Source: an uncultured Clostridia bacterium
GTDB taxonomy: Bacteria; Bacillota; Clostridia; Oscillospirales; Acutalibacteraceae
Reading direction: 5' to 3'
DNA length: 11,943 nucleotides
Assembly (NCBI GenBank): GCA_944384865.1
Contig: CALWVC010000027.1
Coordinates: 1 to 11,943 of the forward strand
The position numbers and the translations under genes are program-made. Shown here piece after piece: positions 6,572 through 11,943 of the stretch. The notes below the pieces were generated by a model. It was not told the DNA's origin, did no database searches, and was given only the letters and a program-made list of their open reading frames with translations. The number at the start of each line of letters is the position of its first letter. Within the stretch, counting starts at the first letter, position 1.

Positions 6572-7297
6572 TTAACAAAATCGATAATCGACGTTTGCCC
6601 GGCGGGCCTGACTATGTTGCAGCCGTCGGGGAATTCGGTAACAGTGACCGTCTTTGATAAAATTCGCACCGGTTTGTTTAAACTGAAACGGCACGCCGGC
6701 GGCTGTGCACTGGTCGCGCAGCCTGAGCACCCAGGAAAAATCGCAGGGTCTGGCCGCTTCGCCGGATTCGCCGCCGGCGATGACCTGGCAGACAGCATCC
6801 GACAGATAGGCGGATAAATTGATTTGTTCCAAAAGCGGTTCGCAGATGATTGTCCGGTGGCGGATGGGCGCGTTTAGAAAAAGCGGCAGCCGGTAGTCGG
6901 CGCGATCCTGATTTTCAACGGTGCAGCCGATGTGGACGTTGCTATATCCATCGCCCCAGTCGGCAGGAATACAGTCGGCAAAACGATGGATGCGTTTGGT
7001 GACAAACAGGAAGGTTGCGTCCTGCCGCAAGCGGATCATGTCCCAGATTTCGTGGCGCCAGTCGTCTGCCGCCTCGTGAAAAAAGTCGGAGGAAAAGCAG
7101 GTATAAATCAAACCGTCTCTGTCCGGCTGCAGTCGATATGTACCGTCGCGCTTTTTTTGCAGCGGAAGGTTGAAGGTTCGATTTTTGACCACACGAGAGG
7201 CGTCTTTATCATGTAAGGCGTCAGTTCGGTATACATAGCAGTGCAGACAGCCGGGGCTGATTTTGGTGCAGCCGTGCCATGGGTTCCAAACTGACAT
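6572..7297 (-). CDS. DUF5131 family protein (phage Gp37/Gp68-like), three-cysteine motif
   Basis: A 241-residue protein, full length for the family. It opens with the family signature WNPWHGCTKISPGCLHCY, with Cys10, Cys17 and Cys20 spaced C-x6-C-x2-C, an arrangement able to hold an iron-sulfur cluster and reminiscent of radical-SAM enzymes. Further family features are FLFVTKRIHRF, the segment ICEPLLEQINL, the GGESGEAARP loop and the C-terminal GVPFQFKQTGANFIKDG followed by IPRRLQHSQARR. The family is common in phages and mobile or accessory regions. Its reaction has not been established to my knowledge, so no substrate is given. The start is fixed by AGGAGG (7306-7311), 8 bases before the ATG. 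It lies upstream of the WYL gene on the same strand, with about 110 bases between them. Confidence 0.85.
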   Translation of the reverse strand: MSVWNPWHGCTKISPGCLHCYVYRTDALHDKDASRVVKNRTFNLPLQKKRDGTYRLQPDRDGLIYTCFSSDFFHEAADDWRHEIWDMIRLRQDATFLFVTKRIHRFADCIPADWGDGYSNVHIGCTVENQDRADYRLPLFLNAPIRHRTIICEPLLEQINLSAYLSDAVCQVIAGGESGEAARPCDFSWVLRLRDQCTAAGVPFQFKQTGANFIKDGHCYRIPRRLQHSQARRANVDYRFC

Positions 7298-7312
7298 GAT
7301 GCATTCCTCCTG

Positions 7313-7474
7313 TTGCGGTTGCCGAGATAACGGCTAGTATAATTGCATATGTTTGCGGTTGCCGCCCTGGCGGCGAGCAACGTGCTTATAATGCCACGCG
7401 CAGCGGATCATAACCTCTTTGCGGTTATTATATCAGATTTTTGCGTTGGACGCAATACATAGACCAAATTTGCG
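7313..7474 (+). repeat. Cluster of five TTGCG motifs around the DUF5131 promoter
   Basis: TTGCG starts at 7313, 7353, 7419, 7441 and 7470, all in the same orientation. The first two are part of an identical 12-base direct repeat TTGCGGTTGCCG (7313-7324 and 7353-7364), and the third shares TTGCGGTT. The fourth is half of a dyad, TTGCGT-TGG-ACGCAA (7441-7455). The set spans the predicted promoter and leader of the DUF5131 gene and may be operator sites. Confidence 0.5.
7427..7455 (-). promoter_or_regulatory. Promoter of the DUF5131 gene, overlapped by a dyad
   Basis: On the - strand TATAAT (7432-7427) lies 17 bases from TTGCGT (7455-7450), a -35 with 3 of 6 consensus matches. The -35 hexamer is one arm of the TTGCGT-N3-ACGCAA dyad at 7441-7455, so a bound repressor would cover it. 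The leader to ATG 7297 is about 120 bases and contains a GCCGC/GCGGC hairpin. Confidence 0.5.
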
Positions 7475-7937
7475 GGAACGAAAACGAATTTCTGCGATTA
7501 TACCAAATTTTTGTGGATTTGTGGTATCTATTATGTTATTGTGCCTTATAGATTCATAGGATAGATGAACGGGCAGAGATTTTAGACGCACCTGTTCTTC
7601 GAAAACAGTTGGGCCGATAGACCAAAGCGGGTTTCCATGAAAAAATGGCGCGGGGTGTTCACATATAGACGGGCTTTCATTTTTGCGCAAAAATCAGGCA
7701 TTAATCCACTGTTATGGAATGATCGCCAAAAACGCATATTCTTCTGTGTTTGCAGTTTCAGTGGGTGTTTTGTCTGCTGCGTGGATACACCTTCAGGCAA
7801 TATGAATGCATCGGATTACTATAGTGAAGTGTGGGCAGCGGCGGAAAGCAATCAGTATAAAGCGGGTCAGGAGACGTTCCTGGCCCGCTTCTCCGTTGGT
7901 TTTGCAGGCGGCGTTTTCAGAAAAGCGGAAAAAACAC
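7456..7937. other. Non-coding spacer between DUF5131 and ylxM transcription units
   Basis: I see no supportable gene here. Short open frames on both strands lack ribosome binding sites and recognisable motifs. It contains the fifth TTGCG motif (7470), a perfect 16-base palindrome ATTTTTGCGCAAAAAT (7679-7694), an ATACCA/TGGTAT inverted repeat near 7502-7530 and the hairpin at 7860-7890. No tRNA, SRP RNA or CRISPR pattern is visible. Confidence 0.5.
7860..7890. terminator. Orphan terminator-like hairpin upstream of the ylxM promoter
   Basis: A 13-bp stem (7860-7872 with 7878-7890, one G-T pair) closes the loop GACGT. The following + strand sequence (CTCCGTTGGTTTT) is only moderately T-rich. 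No gene upstream on either strand obviously needs it. It may insulate the housekeeping promoter from upstream transcription, or end an unrecognised transcript. Confidence 0.5.
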
Positions 7938-7966
7938 TTGACATTTCCGGTTGCTGCTGTTATAAT
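7938..7966 (+). promoter_or_regulatory. Perfect sigma-A promoter of the ylxM-ffh operon
   Basis: TTGACA (7938-7943), 17 bases, TATAAT (7961-7966): all 12 consensus positions match. TG one base before the -10 (7958-7959) adds an extended -10 element. The predicted start near 7973 lies 45 bases before the ylxM ATG. Confidence 0.88.
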
Positions 7967-8017
7967 CAAGCAGGTATAAAGCAAAAATACTTTACAGATG
8001 GCTTGAGGGGCAAGACC

Positions 8018-8359
8018 ATGGCATTGAAGAATCTGCGAATCGCCGAACTGCTGGACTGTTACGGCGGCCTGCTGACCGATAAACAGCAGCGGGTGTTGAC
8101 CTGTTATTATGATGAAGATTTTTCGTTGTCTGAGATCGCTGAAAACGAAGCAATCACGCCGCAGGGGGTGCGCGATCTGATCTGTCGTGCGCAGCGCAAG
8201 CTGCTGCGCTGCGAAGAGCGGCTGGGGCTGTGTGGCCGGCTGGCGGCGGCGTCTGAAAAGGCGGCGCAAATCGCACAGCTGGCGCAGCAGGTAACCGAGC
8301 CGGCGCAAACCGGTGAGCAGATCAAACTGTTAGCAGAGCAACTGCTTGAAAGGGGGTAA
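8018..8359 (+). CDS. ylxM: YlxM/UPF0122 family putative helix-turn-helix protein of the SRP operon
   Basis: A 113-residue protein matching YlxM (UPF0122) in length and context. Residues 1-60 carry the family pattern: LLDCYGGLLTDKQQRVLTCYYDEDFSLSEIA, then the helix-turn-helix ITPQGVRDLICRAQRKL, which resembles sigma region 4. The rest is an Ala/Gln-rich helix. In Firmicutes it precedes ffh and is thought to modulate the signal recognition particle pathway; the mechanism is not firmly known. The frame is open upstream to 7637, but that stretch contains the promoter and a terminator-like hairpin, so the ATG at 8018, with GAGGGG 7 bases before it, is the start. Its stop is 5 bases before the ffh start, and the ffh ribosome binding site lies inside its last codons, suggesting translational coupling. 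Confidence 0.9.
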   Translation: MALKNLRIAELLDCYGGLLTDKQQRVLTCYYDEDFSLSEIAENEAITPQGVRDLICRAQRKLLRCEERLGLCGRLAAASEKAAQIAQLAQQVTEPAQTGEQIKLLAEQLLERG

Positions 8360-8364
8360 AATCA

Positions 8365-9732
8365 TTGGCATTCGAAGGGCTGTCTGATAAAATTGCCGCG
8401 GCGTTTAAACGGATCCGGTCCAAGGGCCGGCTGACCGAACAGGATGTAAAAGACGCCATGCGGGAGGTGCGTCTGGCGCTGCTGGAGGCTGACGTCAACT
8501 ATAAGGTCGCCAAGGATTTTACCAATAAGGTCACTGAACGCTGTATCGGCGAACAGGTGATGGAGAGCCTGACGCCGGCGCAGATGGTGGTCAAGATCGT
8601 TAATGAAGAATTAACGGCGCTGATGGGCGGCGCGGCGGCGCGATTGAATACCGCGCCGAAGATTCCGACGGTCATCATGATGTGCGGCTTGCAGGGTTCC
8701 GGTAAAACCACCCATTCTGCAAAGCTGGGCAAGCTGCTGAAGAAAAAAGGACATCGTCCGATGCTGGTAGCCTGCGATATTTACAGACCGGCGGCGATTT
8801 CTCAGTTGAAAATTGTCGGTGAGCAGGCAGGGGTTCCGGTGTTTGAAATGGGCGCCGAAAAGCCCGAAAAAATCGCAGAGCATGCAATGAAACACGCTCG
8901 GGATCACGGTAATGATTATGTGATCATTGATACGGCCGGCCGGCTGCATATTGATGAACAGATGATGGATGAGCTGAAGCGGTTGCAGGCGGCGGTGGAG
9001 CCAAACGAGATTTTGCTGGTGGTAGACGCCATGACCGGTCAGGATGCGGTCAATGTTGCGAAATCCTTCAATGAGGCGTTGGGCATCGACGGGGTGATCC
9101 TGACAAAGTTAGACGGCGATACCAGAGGCGGCGCGGCACTGTCTGTGCGTGCGGTCACCGGAAAACCCATTAAATTTGTGGGTACCGGTGAAAAGCTGGA
9201 CGATCTGGAGGAATTTCATCCGGAGCGTATGGCGTCGCGGATTTTGGGAATGGGCGATGTGATGTCGCTGATTGAAAAGGCCGAGCAGGCGCTGGACGAT
9301 AAAAAAGCCGCCGAACTGGAAAAGAAACTCAAGCAAAACAGCTTTGATATGAACGATCTGCTGGCGCAGTTTCAGGAGGTCAAAAAAATGGGGCCGCTGA
9401 AACAGGTGTTGGGGATGATTCCCGGTGTTGGCAAGCAACTGCGAGACGTTGATATCGACGATCGGCAGTTGATCCGGGTGGAATCGATTATTTATTCGAT
9501 GACCGCCGCGGAGCGTGCACGTCCGGAAATCATCAATCCTTCCCGCAAGCGGCGCATTGCCGCAGGCTGCGGCATGCAGGTTGAGGATGTCAACCGGTTG
9601 CTCAAGCAGTATGAGCAGATGAAAAAAATGTTTAAACAGCTCAATGGAAAAGGCGGCAAAAAACGCCGCAGGGGCTTTGGCGGCATGGGTATGCCCGGCG
9701 GTATGGGCGGCCCCGGCGGCCTGGGGTTTTAA
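8365..9732 (+). CDS. ffh: Signal recognition particle protein Ffh (SRP54 GTPase)
   Basis: A 455-residue GTPase that binds SRP RNA and nascent signal sequences and docks with FtsY for membrane targeting. The N domain (about 1-90) is followed by the G domain: G1 GLQGSGKT (108-115), DTAGR (189-193), TKLDGDTRGGAALS (247-260) and the GTGEKLDDLEEF closing loop (273-284). The M domain (about 295-430) contains MGPLKQVLGMIPG and the RNA-binding motif SRKRRIAAGCG (393-403), where the usual GSG is GCG. The tail is Gly/Met-rich (437-455), as in many Firmicutes. The start is TTG at 8365, read as Met of MAFEGLSDK. AAAGGGGG ends 8 bases before it, and no ATG is suitably placed. It is co-transcribed with ylxM; a 71-base gap with a short hairpin separates it from rpsP. 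Confidence 0.97.
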   Translation: MAFEGLSDKIAAAFKRIRSKGRLTEQDVKDAMREVRLALLEADVNYKVAKDFTNKVTERCIGEQVMESLTPAQMVVKIVNEELTALMGGAAARLNTAPKIPTVIMMCGLQGSGKTTHSAKLGKLLKKKGHRPMLVACDIYRPAAISQLKIVGEQAGVPVFEMGAEKPEKIAEHAMKHARDHGNDYVIIDTAGRLHIDEQMMDELKRLQAAVEPNEILLVVDAMTGQDAVNVAKSFNEALGIDGVILTKLDGDTRGGAALSVRAVTGKPIKFVGTGEKLDDLEEFHPERMASRILGMGDVMSLIEKAEQALDDKKAAELEKKLKQNSFDMNDLLAQFQEVKKMGPLKQVLGMIPGVGKQLRDVDIDDRQLIRVESIIYSMTAAERARPEIINPSRKRRIAAGCGMQVEDVNRLLKQYEQMKKMFKQLNGKGGKKRRRGFGGMGMPGGMGGPGGLGF

Positions 9733-9803
9733 ACAGGGTTTTCACGGCGTTTTGCCGTTGAATGCTATAGATTTAAATTGTTTATTTCGGAGGTGAAACA
9801 GAA

Positions 9804-10046
9804 ATGGCAGTGAAGATCAGACTGCGCCGGATGGGCGCGAAGAAAACACCGTTTTACCGGGTAGTGGTCGCTGATTCCAGATATCCCAGAGACGGCAGGT
9901 TCATCGAAGAAATCGGATATTATAATCCGCTGACCGATCCCGCTGAGATTAAGATCGATGCGGAAAAGGCGAAAAAATGGATCGCAAACGGCGCACAGCC
10001 CACTGATACTGTTAAGGCGCTTTTGAAAAAGAGCGAGATTCTTTAA
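9804..10046 (+). CDS. rpsP: 30S ribosomal protein S16
   Basis: An 80-residue protein of normal S16 length. It begins MAVKIRLRRMGAKKTPFYRV and continues VVADSRYPRDGRFIEEIGYYNP, both diagnostic of S16. The C-terminal part (KIDAEKAKKWIANGAQPTD, then VKALLKK) is also typical. S16 binds 16S rRNA and helps assemble the 30S 5' domain. GGAGGT (9789-9794) supports the ATG. No promoter of its own is obvious, so it probably relies on the ylxM promoter. khpA follows after 21 bases. Confidence 0.97.
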   Translation: MAVKIRLRRMGAKKTPFYRVVVADSRYPRDGRFIEEIGYYNPLTDPAEIKIDAEKAKKWIANGAQPTDTVKALLKKSEIL

Positions 10047-10067
10047 AACAGAAAGGACGACAGTGTG

Positions 10068-10301
10068 ATGCAGGAGCTTTTAAAGGCGCTGGCACAGGGT
10101 TTGGTTACGCAGCCGGATCAGGTAACGGTTTCGGTAGACGAACCGGATGAAGAAGGGGTCGTGGCCTATCATCTGCACGTTGCGGCCGAGGATATGGGCC
10201 GGGTGATCGGAAAACAGGGCAGAATCGCCAAGGCCATCCGCGTGGTTATGCGTGCCGTTGCCACGCGTAACAATCAAAAGATCATGGTCGAGATCGACTG
10301 A
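10068..10301 (+). CDS. khpA: KH-domain RNA-binding protein KhpA (YlqC)
   Basis: A 77-residue single KH domain protein. The RNA-binding GxxG loop is GKQG in MGRVIGKQGRIAKAIRVVM, followed by the closing strand QKIMVEID. It starts MQELLKALAQGLVTQPDQV, like other YlqC proteins. KhpA pairs with KhpB/Jag in Gram-positive bacteria to bind RNAs involved in cell elongation and division. GTG at 10065 directly precedes ATG 10068; both fit AAAGGA (10052-10057), and ATG is preferred on codon type. It lies 21 bases after rpsP and is followed at once by a rho-independent terminator. Confidence 0.94.
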   Translation: MQELLKALAQGLVTQPDQVTVSVDEPDEEGVVAYHLHVAAEDMGRVIGKQGRIAKAIRVVMRAVATRNNQKIMVEID

Positions 10302-10309
10302 AGCCAAAG

Positions 10310-10342
10310 GAAGCCGCATGTTGAAATGTTCGGCTTCTTTTT
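10310..10342 (+). terminator. Rho-independent terminator after khpA
   Basis: GAAGCCG (10310-10316) pairs with CGGCTTC (10331-10337). A bulge and an inner CAT/ATG pairing close the loop, and T5 (10338-10342) follows. It begins 9 bases after the khpA stop and should end most transcripts from the ylxM promoter. Confidence 0.85.
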
Positions 10343-10604
10343 GTATTCAGGCAGCGGTCGGGGGTTTGAAAACCGACAGAAAGTGACAGAGAATGCGCAG
10401 TTATATGGGTGGAATGAAACCGATTCGGGGCCTGCTTGGCGCGAGTCGGACATTGTGAAACCTCATGACCGGTGTTTGAAAGCTTTTTTCAGTTCTTTGT
10501 TTTTGCATAAGAATGACTACGCACATGTTGGTCGGTAGCAGTTGATTTTCAGGTGCGTGGCAATCTGACACGCAAGAATACCATTCTGCAAGGGGAGAGA
10601 ATCC
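10343..10604 (+). other. Structured leader region before rimM-trmD, possible cis-regulatory RNA
   Basis: No gene is supported here. It holds a strong hairpin at 10420-10449 (8-bp outer stem CCGATTCG/CGAGTCGG with one G-T pair, inner GCC/GGC stem, loop TGCTT). GTGCGTG (10553-10559) can pair either with ACGCAC upstream (10519-10524) or with CACGCA downstream (10569-10574). A small AGAAT/ATTCT hairpin (10575-10587) stands 3 bases before the ribosome binding site. T6 occurs at 10485-10490. I see no convincing -35/-10 pair, so the rimM promoter is unplaced. Confidence 0.4.
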
Positions 10605-11117
10605 ATGAAACAGCAATATCTTGAAACCGGCAAGGTGGTTGGAACCCACGGGATTGCGGGAGAGCTGCGGGTGCAGCCCTGGTGTGACACGCCGGCATTT
10701 CTGACCCGCTTTAAAACACTGTATACAGATCGGGCAGGCACCGCGGTTTCGGTGTTGTCCGCCAGAGTACACGGTAACATTGTGCTGCTGAAGCTGGCAG
10801 GGGTAACCACCATCGAGCAGGCGGAGCGGCTGCGCGGTGCGGTGCTGTATATTGACCGGGCGGATGTGCGGCTGCCGGCCGGCGGCTGGTTCGTGCAGGA
10901 TCTGCTGGAGTGTGTAGTGTATGATGCAGATACCGGCGCAGTGCTGGGAACGCTTAAAGAGGTCTCCAAAACCGGCGCCAACGACGTCTGGCATGTCTGT
11001 AACGACCGGGGCGAATTTCTGGTTCCGGCAATTCCGGATGTGATCGTAGAGGTGGATATTGACGCGCAGCGGGTTACGCTGCGCCCGATAAAGGGGATTT
11101 TTGACGATGCGCATTGA
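10605..11117 (+). CDS. rimM: Ribosome maturation factor RimM
   Basis: A 170-residue protein of normal RimM length. It acts in the assembly of the 30S head by binding S19 and immature 16S rRNA. The N-terminal beta-barrel (about 5-85) starts with the signature GKVVGTHGIAGELRVQ (9-24) and ends near AERLRGAVLYIDR. The C-terminal PRC barrel (about 95-165) has WFVQDLLECVVYD, TGANDVWHV (123-131) and the closing PAIPDVIVEVD (141-151). AGGGGAG (10591-10597) lies 7 bases before the ATG. Its last 11 bases overlap trmD, so the two are translated from one mRNA. Unusually, it is cut off from the rpsP-khpA transcript by a terminator and has a 262-base upstream region of its own. Confidence 0.96.
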   Translation: MKQQYLETGKVVGTHGIAGELRVQPWCDTPAFLTRFKTLYTDRAGTAVSVLSARVHGNIVLLKLAGVTTIEQAERLRGAVLYIDRADVRLPAGGWFVQDLLECVVYDADTGAVLGTLKEVSKTGANDVWHVCNDRGEFLVPAIPDVIVEVDIDAQRVTLRPIKGIFDDAH

Positions 11118-11802
11118 TATCATGACCATTTTCCCCGAGCTGTGTGAGAATTATGTGCATGCCAGTATCATCGGTCGGGCGGTGTCGGCAGGCAAACTGG
11201 AAATTTTCTGTCACAATATTCGGGATTATACCGCGGATAAACATCACCGTACGGACGATGCGCCTTACGGTGGCGGGATGGGTATGGTCATGACGCCGCA
11301 GCCGATCGACGCGTGTTTCGATGCGATTTGTACGCAAAGCGGCAGCCGGCCGCACATGATCTATATGTCGCCTCAGGGGCAGACGCTGACCCAGCGCCGG
11401 GCAGTGCAGCTTTCCAAATTGCCGCATATTGCGATTTTGTGCGGGCATTATGAAGGCGTGGACCAGCGGGTGCTGGACAAGCTGTGCGACGAGGAAATTT
11501 CCATCGGCGATTATGTGCTGACCGGCGGAGAGCTGCCGGCGCTGGTGCTGACGGACACGGTGGCCCGGCTGGTAGACGGCGTGTTGGCCAGCAGCGTTTG
11601 TTACGAGGATGAGAGCCATTATAATGGGTTGCTGGAGTATCCGCAGTATACCCGTCCGCCGGTGTGGCAGGACCGGGCAGTGCCGGAAATTTTGCTGTCG
11701 GGCGATCATGCGAAGATTGCGGCGTGGCGCAAAGAGCAGAGTTTGTTGAATACACAGCGTAAGCGGCCGGACCTGCTGGCGCCGATGCCGGAGCAGTTGT
11801 AA
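11107..11802 (+). CDS. trmD: tRNA (guanine-N1)-methyltransferase TrmD
   Basis: A 231-residue SPOUT-class enzyme that methylates N1 of G37 in tRNAs with a G36pG37 sequence, using S-adenosylmethionine, and so prevents +1 frameshifting. It starts MRIDIMTIFPEL. DDAPYGGGMGMVM (50-62), SPQGQTL (88-94), LCGHYEGVDQRV (111-122) and SIGDYVLTGGELPALVLTD (132-150) build the trefoil-knot cofactor site. The general-base Asp is probably D168 in YEDESHYNGLLE, followed by YTRPP. LLSGDHAKIAAWR ends the tRNA-binding domain. An in-frame TTG two codons earlier (11101) is rejected: AAGGGGA (11091-11097) suits ATG 11107, the conserved start. It overlaps rimM by 11 bases. In related genomes rplS follows; the window ends 141 bases later without reaching it. 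Confidence 0.97.
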   Translation: MRIDIMTIFPELCENYVHASIIGRAVSAGKLEIFCHNIRDYTADKHHRTDDAPYGGGMGMVMTPQPIDACFDAICTQSGSRPHMIYMSPQGQTLTQRRAVQLSKLPHIAILCGHYEGVDQRVLDKLCDEEISIGDYVLTGGELPALVLTDTVARLVDGVLASSVCYEDESHYNGLLEYPQYTRPPVWQDRAVPEILLSGDHAKIAAWRKEQSLLNTQRKRPDLLAPMPEQL

Positions 11803-11943
11803 TGGATGAAATCATATTGCCTATTTTTTCGCAAAAAAACTATATAGAATGCACAAATTAAAAAGAACGAATTCTGCAAGGTTTGGCACAACAGCAGAAA
11901 ATTTGTAAACACGTGAATTGCTTTGTTGACGTTGTTCGAGTTT

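Noticed and set aside
7433..7800. Two overlapping open frames on the - strand in the spacer upstream of ylxM
   Set aside because: They lack ribosome binding sites and recognisable motifs, and the upstream end of one overlaps the DUF5131 promoter region.
7637..8017. In-frame 127-codon extension of ylxM
   Set aside because: It spans the perfect ylxM promoter and a terminator-like hairpin and adds sequence absent from the YlxM family.
10326..10538. 70-codon open frame on + between khpA and rimM
   Set aside because: Its start lies inside the khpA terminator, there is no ribosome binding site and the product is not gene-like. RNA structure explains the region better.
10401..11129. 242-residue open frame on the - strand opposite rimM
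   Set aside because: It lies across the well-supported rimM gene and its leader, and shows no family motifs.
11926..11931. TTGACG near the right edge as a -35 for the next gene
   Set aside because: The matching -10 would fall beyond the window, so it cannot be judged.
11803..11943. A/T-rich tail after trmD with TTTTTT-CGC-AAAAAA and a TTCTGC/GCAGAA inverted repeat
   Set aside because: Neither makes a GC-rich stem with a T-tract, so no terminator is called. No gene start is visible.

Overview
The window looks like a chromosome segment of a Gram-positive anaerobe of the Clostridia, probably an Oscillospiraceae/Ruminococcaceae-type gut or fermenter lineage. The reasons are the ylxM-ffh-rpsP-khpA-rimM-trmD gene order, which is typical of Firmicutes, strong AGGAGG-type ribosome binding sites, consensus sigma-A promoters, moderate GC in genes with AT-rich spacers, and a Cthe_2159-like cell-surface polysaccharide-binding lipoprotein. 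This assignment is inferred from gene content only.

Layout. (1) Positions 1-2064: the tail of a cut-off gene on +, then a large beta-helical lipoprotein (PF14262-like), ending in a bidirectional terminator. (2) Positions 2044-7432, all on the - strand: a cytoplasmic pectate-lyase-like beta-helix protein; an ECF-like sigma factor fused to a long, unrecognised C-terminal region that begins with a winged-helix-like segment; a WYL-domain transcription regulator; and a DUF5131 (phage Gp37/Gp68-like) protein with a three-cysteine motif. Each has its own plausible promoter and most have a terminator-like hairpin, so this is a row of separately controlled accessory genes rather than one operon. A 594-base spacer before the sigma gene holds a perfect consensus promoter, a long leader and several hairpins. 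(3) Positions 7433-7937: mostly non-coding, with a promoter-flanking cluster of TTGCG motifs and an orphan hairpin. (4) Positions 7938-11802, + strand: the signal-recognition/ribosome-maturation block ylxM, ffh, rpsP, khpA, rimM, trmD. It is driven by a perfect TTGACA-N17-TATAAT promoter but split by a rho-independent terminator after khpA. The 260-base gap before rimM-trmD contains structured, possibly regulatory RNA.

How the genes work together. YlxM and Ffh serve co-translational membrane targeting. S16, KhpA, RimM and TrmD serve 30S assembly, RNA binding and tRNA G37 methylation. The accessory genes to the left have no obvious link with these. The sigma fusion, the WYL regulator and the DUF5131 gene form the least understood part of the window, and the structured sequence around their promoters suggests tight control.
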